Notes under the pieces: generated by a model
What the model saw: only the letters and a program-made list of their open reading frames with translations
What the model was told of the DNA's origin: nothing
Databases searched by the model: none
Origin: Liopterus haemorrhoidalis
Lineage: Eukaryota > Arthropoda > Insecta > Coleoptera > Dytiscidae
Length of the DNA stretch: 64,000 nucleotides
Assembly (NCBI GenBank): GCA_963971575.1
Contig: OZ020619.1
Span: forward strand, 19,722,813-19,786,812
Direction: 5' to 3'
In this document: in pieces, positions 38,801-52,905 of the stretch
Numbering within the stretch: position 1 is the stretch's first letter
Layout of the letters: the number at the start of each line of letters is the position of its first letter
Program-made: the position numbers and the translations under genes

Positions 38801-41800
38801 TAAATATTGTTGGAAATAAGAATACAAATCTTTTATTCAAATACAATTTTTTGATTGGATAAATATTTAAAGAGTTATGGCGGGAAAACAATTTTGTTGT
38901 TAAAATTTAGTTAACTCCCTTATTATTAACTTAACAGTAAAAAATGTATCATAAATATTGTTGGAAATAAGAAGACAAATCTTTTATTCAAATACAATTT
39001 TTTGATTGGATAAATATTTAAAGAGTTATGGCGGGAAAACAATTTTGTGGTTAAAATTTAGTTAACTCCCTTATTATTAACTTTACAGTAAAAAATGAAA
39101 AATAAATATTGTTGGAAATAAGAAGACAAATCTTTTTTTTAAACACAATTTTTTGATTGGATAAATATTTAAAGAGTTATGGCGGGAAAACAATTTTGTG
39201 GTTAAAATTTAGTTAACTCCCTTATTATTAACTTTACAGTAAAAAATGAAAAATAAATATTGTTGGAAATAAGAAGACAAATCTTTTTTTTAAACACAAT
39301 TTTTTGATTGGATAAATATTTAAAGAGTTATGGCGGGAAAACAATTTTGTGGTTAAAATTTAGTTAACTCCCTTATTATTAACTTTACAGTAAAAAATGT
39401 ATAATAAATATTGTTGGAAATAAGAAGACAAATCTTTTATTCAAATACAATTTTTTGATTGGATAAATATTTAAAGAGTTATGGCGGGAAAACAATTTTG
39501 TGGTTAAAATTTAGTTAACTCCCTTATTATTAACTTAACAGTAAAAAATGTATCATAAATATTGTTGGAAATAAGAAGACAAATCTTTTATTCAAATACA
39601 ATTTTTTGATTGGATAAATATTTAAAGAGTTATGGCGGGAAAACAATTTTGTGGTTAAAATTTAGTTAACTCCCTTATTATTAACTTTACAGTAAAAAAT
39701 GTATAATAAATATTGTTGGAAATAAGAAGACAAATCTTTTATTCAAATACAATTTTTTGATTGGATAAATATTTAAAGAGTTATGGCGGGAAAACAATTT
39801 TGTGGTTAAAATTTAGTTTACTCCCTTATTATTAACTTTACAGTAAAAAATTTATAATAAATATTGTTGGAAAGAAGAAGACAAATCTTTTATTCAAATA
39901 CAATTTTTTGATTGGATAAATATTTAAAGAGTTATGGCGGGAAAACAATTTTGTGGTTAAAATTTAGTTTACTCCCTTATTATTAACTTTACAGTAAAAA
40001 ATTTATAATAAATATTGTTGGAAATAAGAAGACAAATCTTTTATTCAAATACAATTTTTTGATTGGATAAATATTTAAAGAGTTATGGCGGGAAAACAAT
40101 TTTGTGGTTAAAATTTAGTTAACTCCCTTATTATTAACTTAACAGTAAAAAATGTATCATAAATATTGTTGGAAATAAGAAGACAAATCTTTTATTCAAA
40201 TACAATTTTTTGATTGGATAAATATTTAAAGAGTTATGGCGGGAAAACAATTTTGTGGTTAAAATTTAGTTAACTCCCTTATTAATAACTTTACAGTAAA
40301 AAATGTTTATTAAATATTGTTGGAAATAAGAAGACAAATCTTTTATTCAAATACAATTTTTTGATTGGATAAATATTTAAAGAGTTATGGCGGGAAAACA
40401 ATTTTGTGGTTAAAATTTAGTTAACTCCCTTATTAATAACTTTACAGTAAAAAATTAAAAATAAATATTGTTGGAAATAAGAAGACAAATCTTTTTTTTT
40501 AAACAAAATTTTTTGATTGGATAAATATTTAAAGAGTTATGGCGGGAAAACAATTTTGTGGTTAAAATTTAGTTAACTCCCTTATTATTAACTTTACAGT
40601 AAAAAATTAAAAATAAATATTGTTGGAAATAAGAAGACAAATCTTTTTTTTAAACACAATTTTTTGATTGGATAAATATTTAAAGAGTTATGGCGGGAAA
40701 ACAATTTTGTGGTTAAAATTTAGTTAACTCCCTTATTAATAACTTTACAGTAAAAAATGTATTATAAATATTGTTGGAAATAAGAAGACAAATCTTTTAT
40801 TCAAATACAATTTTTTGATTGGATAAATATTTAAAGAGTTATGGCGGGAAAACAATTTTGTGGTTAAAATTTAGTTTACTCCCTTATTATTAACTTTACA
40901 GTAAAAAATTTATAATAAATATTGTTGAAAATAAAAAGACAAATCTTTTATTCAAATACAATTTTTTGATTGGATAAATATTTAAAGAGTTATGGCGGGA
41001 AAACAATTTTGTGGTTAAAATTTAGTTAACTCCCTTATTATTAACTTAACAGTAAAAAATGTTTATTAAATATTGTTGGAAATAAGAAGACAAATCTTTT
41101 ATTCAAATACAATTTTTTGATTGGATAAATATTTAAAGAGTTATGGCGGGAAAACAATTTTGTGGTTAAAATTTAGTTAACTCCCTTATTAATAACTTTA
41201 CAGTAAAAAATTAAAAATAAATATTGTTGGAAATAAGAAGACAAATCTTTTTTTTTAAACAAAATTTTTTGATTGGATAAATATTTAAAGAGTTATGGCG
41301 GGAAAACAATTTTGTGGTTAAAATTTAGTTAACTCCCTTATTATTAACTTTACAGTAAAAAATTTATAATAAATATTGTTGGAAATAAGAAGACAAATCT
41401 TTTTTTTTAAACAAAATTTTTTGATTGGATAAATATTTAAAGAGTTATGGCGGGAAAACAATTTTGTGGTTAAAATTTAGTTTACTCCCTTATTATTAAC
41501 TTTACAGTAAAAAATTTATAATAAATATTGTTGAAAATAAGAAGACAAATCTTTTATTCAAATACAATTTTTTGATTGGATAAATATTTAAAGAGTTATG
41601 GCGGGAAAACAATTTTGTGGTTAAAATTTAGTTAACTCCCTTATTAATAACTTTACAGTAAAAAATGTTTATTAAATATTGTTGGAAATAAGAAGACAAA
41701 TCTTTTATTCAAATACAATTTTTTGATTGGATAAATATTTAAAGAGTTATGGCGGGAAAACAATTTTGTGGTTAAAATTTAGTTAACTCCCTTATTAATA

Positions 41801-43683
41801 ACTTTACAGTAAAAAATTAAAAATAAATATTGTTGGAAATAAGAAGACAAATCTTTTTTTTTAAACAAAATTTTTTGATTGGATAAATATTTAAAGAGTT
41901 ATGGCGGGAAAACAATTTTGTGGTTAAAATTTAGTTAACTCCCTTATTATTAACTTTACAGTAAAAAATTTATAATAAATATTGTTGGAAATAAGAAGAC
42001 AAATCTTTTTTTTTAAACAAAATTTTTTGATTGGATAAATATTTAAAGAGTTATGGCGGGAAAACAATTTTGTGGTTAAAATTTAGTTAACTCCCTTATT
42101 ATTAACTTTACAGTAAAAAATGAAAAATAAATATTGTTGGAAATAAGAAGACAAATCTTTTATTCAAATACAATTTTTTGATTGGATAAATATTTAAAGA
42201 GTTATGGCGGGAAAACAATTTTGTGGTTAAAATTTAGTTAACTCCCTTATTAATAACTTTACAGTAAAAAATGTATTATAAATATTGTTGGAAATAAGAA
42301 GACAAATCTTTTATTCAAATACAATTTTTTGATTGGATAAATATTTAAAGAGTTATGGCGGGAAAACAATTTTGTGGTTAAAATTTAGTTAACTCCCTTA
42401 TTATTAACTTTACAGTAAAAAATGTATTATAAATGTTGTTGGAAATAAGAAGACAAATCTTTTATTCAAATACAATTTTTTGATTGGATAAATATTTAAA
42501 GAGTTATGGCGGGAAAACAATTTTGTGGTTAAAATTTAGTTAACTCCCTTATTAATAACTTTACAGTAAAAAATGTATTATAAATATTGTTGGAAATAAG
42601 AAGACAAATCTTTTATTCAAATACAATTTTTTGATTGGATAAATATTTAAAGAGTTATGGCGGGAAAACAATTTTGTGGTTAAAATTTAGTTTACTCCCT
42701 TATTATTAACTTAACAGTAAAAAATTTATAATAAATATTGTTGGAAATAAGAAGACAAATCTTTTATTCAAATACAATTTTTTGATTGGATAAATATTTA
42801 AAGAGTTATGGCGGGAAAACAATTTTGTGGTTAAAATTTAGTTAACTCCCTTATTATTAACTTTACAGTAAAAAATGTATAATAAATATTGTTGGAAATA
42901 AGAAGACAAATCTTTTATTCAAATACAATTTTTTGATTGGATAAATATTTAAAGAGTTATGGCGGGAAAACAATTTTGTGGTTAAAATTTAGTTAACTCC
43001 CTTATTATTAACTTAACAGTAAAAAATGTATCATAAATATTGTTGGAAATAAGAAGACAAATCTTTTATTCAAATACAATTTTTTGATTGGATAAATATT
43101 TAAAGAGTTATGGCGGGAAAACAATTTTGTGGTTAAAATTTAGTTAACTCCCTTATTAATAACTTTACAGTAAAAAATGTATCATAAATATTGTTGGAAA
43201 TAAGAAGACAAATCTTTTATTCAAATACAATTTTTTGATTGGATAAATATTTAAAGAGTTATGGCGGGAAAACAATTTTGTGGTTAAAATTTAGTTAACT
43301 CCCTTATTATTAACTTTACAGTAAAAAATTAAAAATAAATATTGTTGGAAATAAGAAGACAAATCTTTTTTTTAAACACAATTTTTTGATTGGATAAATA
43401 TTTAAAGAGTTATGGCGGGAAAACAATTTTGTGGTTAAAATTTAGTTAACTCCCTTATTAATAACTTTACAGTAAAAAATGTTTATTAAATATTGTTGGA
43501 AATAAGAAGACAAATCTTTTATTCAAATACAATTTTTTGATTGGATAAATATTTAAAGAGTTATGGCGGGAAAACAATTTTGTGGTTAAAATTTAGTTAA
43601 CTCCCTTATTAATAACTTTACAGTAAAAAATTAAAAATAAATATTGTTGGAAATAAGAAGACAAATCTTTTTTTTTAAACAAA
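35854..43683 (+). repeat. mixed satellite blocks, with GTTGTT-marked monomers
   Basis: A rare GTGG-to-GTTG change inside the otherwise invariant block occurs at 36179, 36632, 38443 and about 38896 and nowhere else I saw. A GAATAC change near 36556 and 38820 travels with it. A four-monomer block at about 36.1-36.75 kb repeats at 38.4-39.0 kb (offset 2,264). From about 41.5 to 43.4 kb a 13-monomer series matches 46.8-48.7 kb at an offset of about 5,292 bp. A unique AAAGAAGAAG change lies near 39874. Confidence 0.82.
36686..38380 (+). repeat. 11-monomer segment shared with 61175-62869
   Basis: The same monomer order and private changes occur 24,489 bp downstream. They include CC of AGAAGCCAAT (37466 and 61955), GATAAATC (about 38218 and 62707) and CTCCCTAATT (about 38313 and 62802). 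I noticed one substitution between the copies, GATTGAATAA near 62137. The copies are far apart with different flanks, so this is a dispersed, not tandem, duplication inside the array. Confidence 0.85.
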
Positions 43684-46600
43684 ATTTTTTGATTGGATAA
43701 ATATTTAAAGAGTTATGGCGGGAAAACAATTTTGTGGTTAAAATTTAGTTAACTCCCTTATTAATAACTTTACAGTAAAAAATGTATTATAAATATTGTT
43801 GGAAATAAGAAGACAAATCTTTTATTCAAATACAATTTTTTGATTGGATAAATATTTAAAGAGTTATGGCGGGAAAACAATTTTGTGGTTAAAATTTAGT
43901 TTACTCCCTTTTTATTAACTTTACAGTAAAAAATTTATAATAAATATTGTTGAAAATAAGAAGACAAATCTTTTATTCAAATACAATTTTTTGATTGGAT
44001 AAATATTTAAAGAGTTATGGCGGGAAAACAATTTTGTGGTTAAAATTTAGTTAACTCCCTTATTAATAACTTAACAGTAAAAAATGTTTATTAAATATTG
44101 TTGGAAATAAGAAGACAAATCTTTTATTCAAATACAATTTTTTGATTGGATAAATATTTAAAGAGTTATGGCGGGAAAACAATTTTGTGGTTAAAATTTA
44201 GTTAACTCCCTTATTAATAACTTTACAGTAAAAAATTAAAAATAAATATTGTTGGAAATAAGAAGACAAATCTTTTTTTTTAAACAAAATTTTTTGATTG
44301 GATAAATATTTAAAGAGTTATGGCGGGAAAACAATTTTGTGGTTAAAATTTAGTTAACTCCCTTATTATTAACTTTACAGTAAAAAATTTATAATAAATA
44401 TTGTTGGAAATAAGAAGACAAATCTTTTTTTTTAAACAAAATTTTTTGATTGGATAAATATTTAAAGAGTTATGGCGGGAAAACAATTTTGTGGTTAAAA
44501 TTTAGTTAACTCCCTTACTATTAACTTTACAGTAAAAAATGAAAAATAAATATTGTTGGAAATAAGAAGACAAATCTTTTATTCAAATACAATTTTTTGA
44601 TTGGATAAATATTTAAAGAGTTATGGCGGGAAAACAATTTTGTGGTTAAAATTTAGTTAACTCCCTTATTAATAACTTTACAGTAAAAAATGTATTATAA
44701 ATATTGTTGGAAATAAGAAGACAAATCTTTTATTCAAATACAATTTTTTGATTGGATAAATATTTAAAGAGTTATGGCGGGAAAACAATTTTGTGGTTAA
44801 AATTTAGTTAACTCCCTTATTATTAACTTTACAGTAAAAAATGTATAATAAATGTTGTTGGAAATAAGAAGACAAATCTTTTATTCAAATACAATTTTTT
44901 GATTGGATAAATATTTAACGAGTTATGGCGGGAAAACAATTTTGTGGTTAAAATTTAGTTAACTCCCTTATTAATAACTTTACAGTAAAAAATGTATTAT
45001 AAATATTGTTGGAAATAAGAAGACAAATCTTTTATTCAAATACAATTTTTTGATTGGATAAATATTTAAAGAGTTATGGCGGGAAAACAATTTTGTGGTT
45101 AAAATTTAGTTTACTCCCTTATTAATAACTTTACAGTAAAAAATGTATTATAAATATTGTTGGAAATAAGAAGACAAATCTTTTATTCAAATACAATTTT
45201 TTGATTGGATAAATATTTAAAGAGTTATGGCGGGAAAACAATTTTGTGGTTAAAATTTAGTTAACTCCCTTATTAATAACTTTACAGTAAAAAATGTATT
45301 ATAAATATTGTTGGAAATAAGAAGACAAATCTTTTATTCACATACAATTTTTTGATTGGATAAATATTTAAAGAGTTATGGCGGGAAAACAATTTTGTGG
45401 TTAAAATTTAGTTTACTCCCTTATTATTAACTTTACAGTAAAAAATTTATAATAAATATTGTTGAAAATAAGAAGACAAATCTTTTATTCAAATACAATT
45501 TTTTGATTGGATAAATATTTAAAGAGTTATGGCGGGAAAACAATTTTGTGGTTAAAATTTAGTTAACTCCCTTATTAATAACTTTACAGTAAAAAATGTT
45601 TATTAAATATTGTTGGAAATAAGAAGACAAATCTTTTATTCAAATACAATTTTTTGATTGGATAAATATTTAAAGAGTTATGGCGGGAAAACAATTTTGT
45701 GGTTAAAATTTAGTTAACTCCCTTATTTATAACTTTACAGTAAAAAATTAAAAATAAATATTGTTGGAAATAAGAAGACAAATCTTTTTTTTTAAACAAA
45801 ATTTTTTGATTGGATAAATATTTAAAGAGTTATGGCGGGAAAACAATTTTGTGGTTAAAATTTAGTTAACTCCCTTATTATTAACTTTACAGTAAAAAAT
45901 TTATAATAAATATTGTTGGAAATAAGAAGACAAATCTTTTCTTTTAAACAAAATTTTTTGATTGGATAAATATTTAAAGAGTTATGGCGGGAAAACAATT
46001 TTGTGGTTAAAATTTAGTTAACTCCCTTATTATTAACTTTACAGTAAAAAATGAAAAATAAATATTGTTGGAAATAAGAAGACAAATCTTTTATTCAAAT
46101 ACAATTTTTTGATTGGATAAATATTTAAAGAGTTATGGCGGGAAAACAATTTTGTGGTTAAAATTTAGTTAACTCCCTTATTATTAACTTTACAGTAAAA
46201 AATGTATCATAAATGTTGTTGGAAATAAGAAGACAAATCTTTTATTCAAATACAATTTTTTGATTGGATAAATATTTAACGAGTTATGGCGGGAAAACAA
46301 TTTTGTGGTTAAAATTTAGTTAACTCCCTTATTAATAACTTTACAGTAAAAAATGTATTATAAATATTGTTGGAAATAAGAAGACAAATCTTTTATTCAA
46401 ATACAATTTTTTGATTGGATAAATATTTAAAGAGTTATGGCGGGAAAACAATTTTGTGGTTAAAATTTAGTTTACTCCCTTATTAATAACTTTACAGTAA
46501 AAAATGTATTATAAATATTGTTGGAAATAAGAAGACAAATCTTTTATTCAAATACAATTTTTTGATTGGATAAATATTTAAAGAGTTATGGCGGGAAAAC

Positions 46601-48003
46601 AATTTTGTGGTTAAAATTTAGTTAACTCCCTTATTAATAACTTTACAGTAAAAAATGTATTATAAATATTGTTGGAAATAAGAAGACAAATCTTTTATTC
46701 AAATACAATTTTTTGATTGGATAAATATTTAAAGAGTTATGGCGGGAAAACAATTTTGTGGTTAAAATTTAGTTTACTCCCTTATTATTAACTTTACAGT
46801 AAAAAATTTATAATAAATATTGTTGAAAATAAGAAGACAAATCTTTTATTCAAATACAATTTTTTGATTGGATAAATATTTAAAGAGTTATGGCGGGAAA
46901 ACAATTTTGTGGTTAAAATTTAGTTAACTCCCTTATTAATAACTTTACAGTAAAAAATGTTTATTAAATATTGTTGGAAATAAGAAGACAAATCTTTTAT
47001 TCAAATACAATTTTTTGATTGGATAAATATTTAAAGAGTTATGGCGGGAAAACAATTTTGTGGTTAAAATTTAGTTAACTCCCTTATTAATAACTTTACA
47101 GTAAAAAATTAAAAATAAATATTGTTGGAAATAAGAAGACAAATCTTTTTTTTTAAACAAAATTTTTTGATTGGATAAATATTTAAAGAGTTATGGCGGG
47201 AAAACAATTTTGTGGTTAAAATTTAGTTAACTCCCTTATTATTAACTTTACAGTAAAAAATTTATAATAAATATTGTTGGAAATAAGAAGACAAATCTTT
47301 TTTTTTAAACAAAATTTTTTGATTGGATAAATATTTAAAGAGTTATGGCGGGAAAACAATTTTGTGGTTAAAATTTAGTTAACTCCCTTATTATTAACTT
47401 TACAGTAAAAAATGAAAAATAAATATTGTTGGAAATAAGAAGACAAATCTTTTATTCAAATACAATTTTTTGATTGGATAAATATTTAAAGAGTTATGGC
47501 GGGAAAACAATTTTGTGGTTAAAATTTAGTTAACTCCCTTATTAATAACTTTACAGTAAAAAATGTATTATAAATATTGTTGGAAATAAGAAGACAAATC
47601 TTTTATTCAAATACAATTTTTTGATTGGATAAATATTTAAAGAGTTATGGCGGGAAAACAATTTTGTGGTTAAAATTTAGTTAACTCCCTTATTATTAAC
47701 TTTACAGTAAAAAATGTATTATAAATGTTGTTGGAAATAAGAAGACAAATCTTTTATTCAAATACAATTTTTTGATTGGATAAATATTTAAAGAGTTATG
47801 GCGGGAAAACAATTTTGTGGTTAAAATTTAGTTAACTCCCTTATTAATAACTTTACAGTAAAAAATGTATTATAAATATTGTTGGAAATAAGAAGACAAA
47901 TCTTTTATTCAAATACAATTTTTTGATTGGATAAATATTTAAAGAGTTATGGCGGGAAAACAATTTTGTGGTTAAAATTTAGTTTACTCCCTTATTATTA
48001 ACT
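43684..48003 (+). repeat. 4.3-kb segment duplicated at 55931-60250
   Basis: Offset 12,247 bp (81 monomers). Shared markers are CTCCCTTTTTATT (43903 and 56150), CTTACTA (44514 and 56761), AACGAG (44917 and 57164; 46278 and 58525) and the TTTTCTTTTAAAC tail (45931 and 58178). Few changes are visible, for example a gttttataaat linker near 57391 in the second copy. The left end is set by the change of T to H tail and the right end by TTAACAG against TTTACAG. Confidence 0.88.
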
Positions 48004-49276
48004 TAACAGTAAAAAATTTATAATAAATATTGTTGGAAATAAGAAGACAAATCTTTTATTCAAATACAATTTTTTGATTGGATAAATATTTAAAGAGTTA
48101 TGGCGGGAAAACAATTTTGTGGTTAAAATTTAGTTAACTCCCTTATTATTAACTTTACAGTAAAAAATGTATAATAAATATTGTTGGAAATAAGAAGACA
48201 AATCTTTTATTCAAATACAATTTTTTGATTGGATAAATATTTAAAGAGTTATGGCGGGAAAACAATTTTGTGGTTAAAATTTAGTTAACTCCCTTATTAT
48301 TAACTTAACAGTAAAAAATGTATCATAAATATTGTTGGAAATAAGAAGACAAATCTTTTATTCAAATACAATTTTTTGATTGGATAAATATTTAAAGAGT
48401 TATGGCGGGAAAACAATTTTGTGGTTAAAATTTAGTTAACTCCCTTATTAATAACTTTACAGTAAAAAATGTATCATAAATATTGTTGGAAATAAGAAGA
48501 CAAATCTTTTATTCAAATACAATTTTTTGATTGGATAAATATTTAAAGAGTTATGGCGGGAAAACAATTTTGTGGTTAAAATTTAGTTAACTCCCTTATT
48601 ATTAACTTTACAGTAAAAAATTAAAAATAAATATTGTTGGAAATAAGAAGACAAATCTTTTTTTTAAACACAATTTTTTGATTGGATAAATATTTAAAGA
48701 GTTATGGCGGGAAAACAATTTTGTGGTTAAAATTTAGTTAACTCCCTTATTAATAACTTTACAGTAAAAAATGTATTATAAATATTGTTGGAAATAAGAA
48801 GACAAATCTTTTATTCAAATACAATTTTTTGATTGGATAAATATTTAAAGAGTTATGGCGGGAAAACAATTTTGTGGTTAAAATTTAGTTTACTCCCTTT
48901 TTATTAACTTTACAGTAAAAAATTTATAATAAATATTGTTGAAAATAAGAAGACAAATCTTTTATTCAAATACAATTTTTTGATTGGATAAATATTTAAA
49001 GAGTTATGGCGGGAAAACAATTTTGTGGTTAAAATTTAGTTAACTCCCTTATTAATAACTTAACAGTAAAAAATGTTTATTAAATATTGTTGGAAATAAG
49101 AAGACAAATCTTTTATTCAAATACAATTTTTTGATTGGATAAATATTTAAAGAGTTATGGCGGGAAAACAATTTTGTGGTTAAAATTTAGTTAACTCCCT
49201 TATTAATAACTTTACAGTAAAAAATTAAAAATAAATATTGTTGGAAATAAGAAGACAAATCTTTTTTTTTAAACAA
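45648..49276 (+). repeat. 24-monomer HOR, copy 1 (3,629 bp)
   Basis: This is the first of three tandem copies with offset 3,629 bp (24 x 151 plus five 152-bp monomers). Markers in this copy are CTTATTTATAAC (45722), the TTTTCTTTTAAAC tail (45931), AACGAG (46278), GTTGA (about 46823 and 48940) and CTCCCTTTTTATT (48892). Each unit joins a 14-monomer sub-block and a 10-monomer sub-block, both headed by a GTTGA monomer. Confidence 0.9.
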
Positions 49277-52200
49277 AATTTTTTGATTGGATAAATATTT
49301 AAAGAGTTATGGCGGGAAAACAATTTTGTGGTTAAAATTTAGTTAACTCCCTTATTTATAACTTTACAGTAAAAAATTAAAAATAAATATTGTTGGAAAT
49401 AAGAAGACAAATCTTTTTTTTTAAACAAAATTTTTTGATTGGATAAATATTTAAAGAGTTATGGCGGGAAAACAATTTTGTGGTTAAAATTTAGTTAACT
49501 CCCTTATTATTAACTTTACAGTAAAAAATTTATAATAAATATTGTTGGAAATAAGAAGACAAATCTTTTCTTCTAAACAAAATTTTTTGATTGGATAAAT
49601 ATTTAAAGAGTTATGGCGGGAAAACAATTTTGTGGTTAAAATTTAGTTAACTCCCTTATTATTAACTTTACAGTAAAAAATGAAAAATAAATATTGTTGG
49701 AAATAAGAAGACAAATCTTTTATTCAAATACAATTTTTTGATTGGATAAATATTTAAAGAGTTATGGCGGGAAAACAATTTTGTGGTTAAAATTTAGTTA
49801 ACTCCCTTATTATTAACTTTACAGTAAAAAATGTATCATAAATGTTGTTGGAAATAAGAAGACAAATCTTTTATTCAAATACAATTTTTTGATTGGATAA
49901 ATATTTAACGAGTTATGGCGGGAAAACAATTTTGTGGTTAAAATTTAGTTAACTCCCTTATTAATAACTTTACAGTAAAAAATGTATTATAAATATTGTT
50001 GGAAATAAGAAGACAAATCTTTTATTCAAATACAATTTTTTGATTGGATAAATATTTAAAGAGTTATGGCGGGAAAACAATTTTGTGGTTAAAATTTAGT
50101 TTACTCCCTTATTAATAACTTTACAGTAAAAAATGTATTATAAATATTGTTGGAAATAAGAAGACAAATCTTTTATTCAAATACAATTTTTTGATTGGAT
50201 AAATATTTAAAGAGTTATGGCGGGAAAACAATTTTGTGGTTAAAATTTAGTTAACTCCCTTATTAATAACTTTACAGTAAAAAATGTATTATAAATATTG
50301 TTGGAAATAAGAAGACAAATCTTTTATTCAAATACAATTTTTTGATTGGATAAATATTTAAAGAGTTATGGCGGGAAAACAATTTTGTGGTTAAAATTTA
50401 GTTTACTCCCTTATTATTAACTTTACAGTAAAAAATTTATAATAAATATTGTTGAAAATAAGAAGACAAATCTTTTATTCAAATACAATTTTTTGATTGG
50501 ATAAATATTTAAAGAGTTATGGCGGGAAAACAATTTTGTGGTTAAAATTTAGTTAACTCCCTTATTAATAACTTTACAGTAAAAAATGTTTATTAAATAT
50601 TGTTGGAAATAAGAAGACAAATCTTTTATTCAAATACAATTTTTTGATTGGATAAATATTTAAAGAGTTATGGCGGGAAAACAATTTTGTGGTTAAAATT
50701 TAGTTAACTCCCTTATTAATAACTTTACAGTAAAAAATTAAAAATAAATATTGTTGGAAATAAGAAGACAAATCTTTTTTTTTAAACAAAATTTTTTGAT
50801 TGGATAAATATTTAAAGAGTTATGGCGGGAAAACAATTTTGTGGTTAAAATTTAGTTAACTCCCTTATTATTAACTTTACAGTAAAAAATTTATAATAAA
50901 TATTGTTGGAAATAAGAAGACAAATCTTTTTTTTTAAACAAAATTTTTTGATTGGATAAATATTTAAAGAGTTATGGCGGGAAAACAATTTTGTGGTTAA
51001 AATTTAGTTAACTCCCTTATTATTAACTTTACAGTAAAAAATGAAAAATAAATATTGTTGGAAATAAGAAGACAAATCTTTTATTCAAATACAATTTTTT
51101 GATTGGATAAATATTTAAAGAGTTATGGCGGGAAAACAATTTTGTGGTTAAAATTTAGTTAACTCCCTTATTAATAACTTTACAGTAAAAAATGTATTAT
51201 AAATATTGTTGGAAATAAGAAGACAAATCTTTTATTCAAATACAATTTTTTGATTGGATAAATATTTAAAGAGTTATGGCGGGAAAACAATTTTGTGGTT
51301 AAAATTTAGTTAACTCCCTTATTATTAACTTTACAGTAAAAAATGTATTATAAATGTTGTTGGAAATAAGAAGACAAATCTTTTATTCAAATACAATTTT
51401 TTGATTGGATAAATATTTAAAGAGTTATGGCGGGAAAACAATTTTGTGGTTAAAATTTAGTTAACTCCCTTATTAATAACTTTACAGTAAAAAATGTATT
51501 ATAAATATTGTTGGAAATAAGAAGACAAATCTTTTATTCAAATACAATTTTTTGATTGGATAAATATTTAAAGAGTTATGGCGGGAAAACAATTTTGTGG
51601 TTAAAATTTAGTTTACTCCCTTATTATTAACTTAACAGTAAAAAATTTATAATAAATATTGTTGGAAATAAGAAGACAAATCTTTTATTCAAATACAATT
51701 TTTTGATTGGATAAATATTTAAAGAGTTATGGCGGGAAAACAATTTTGTGGTTAAAATTTAGTTAACTCCCTTATTATTAACTTTACAGTAAAAAATGTA
51801 TAATAAATATTGTTGGAAATAAGAAGACAAATCTTTTATTCAAATACAATTTTTTGATTGGATAAATATTTAAAGAGTTATGGCGGGAAAACAATTTTGT
51901 GGTTAAAATTTAGTTAACTCCCTTATTATTAACTTAACAGTAAAAAATGTATCATAAATATTGTTGGAAATAAGAAGACAAATCTTTTATTCAAATACAA
52001 TTTTTTGATTGGATAAATATTTAAAGAGTTATGGCGGGAAAACAATTTTGTGGTTAAAATTTAGTTAACTCCCTTATTAATAACTTTACAGTAAAAAATG
52101 TATCATAAATATTGTTGGAAATAAGAAGACAAATCTTTTATTCAAATACAATTTTTTGATTGGATAAATATTTAAAGAGTTATGGCGGGAAAACAATTTT

Positions 52201-52905
52201 GTGGTTAAAATTTAGTTAACTCCCTTATTATTAACTTTACAGTAAAAAATTAAAAATAAATATTGTTGGAAATAAGAAGACAAATCTTTTTTTTAAACAC
52301 AATTTTTTGATTGGATAAATATTTAAAGAGTTATGGCGGGAAAACAATTTTGTGGTTAAAATTTAGTTAACTCCCTTATTAATAACTTTACAGTAAAAAA
52401 TGTATTATAAATATTGTTGGAAATAAGAAGACAAATCTTTTATTCAAATACAATTTTTTGATTGGATAAATATTTAAAGAGTTATGGCGGGAAAACAATT
52501 TTGTGGTTAAAATTTAGTTTACTCCCTTTTTATTAACTTTACAGTAAAAAATTTATAATAAATATTGTTGAAAATAAGAAGACAAATCTTTTATTCAAAT
52601 ACAATTTTTTGATTGGATAAATATTTAAAGAGTTATGGCGGGAAAACAATTTTGTGGTTAAAATTTAGTTAACTCCCTTATTAATAACTTAACAGTAAAA
52701 AATGTTTATTAAATATTGTTGGAAATAAGAAGACAAATCTTTTATTCAAATACAATTTTTTGATTGGATAAATATTTAAAGAGTTATGGCGGGAAAACAA
52801 TTTTGTGGTTAAAATTTAGTTAACTCCCTTATTAATAACTTTACAGTAAAAAATTAAAAATAAATATTGTTGGAAATAAGAAGACAAATCTTTTTTTTTA
52901 AACAA
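49277..52905 (+). repeat. 24-monomer HOR, copy 2
   Basis: Markers recur at +3,629: CTTATTTATAAC (49351), AACGAG (49907), GTTGA (about 50450 and 52567) and CTCCCTTTTTATT (52521). The T-class tail at 49560 reads TTTTCTTCTAAAC, one base different from copy 1 but identical to copy 3 at about 53189. Copies 2 and 3 are therefore closer to each other than to copy 1. Confidence 0.9.
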
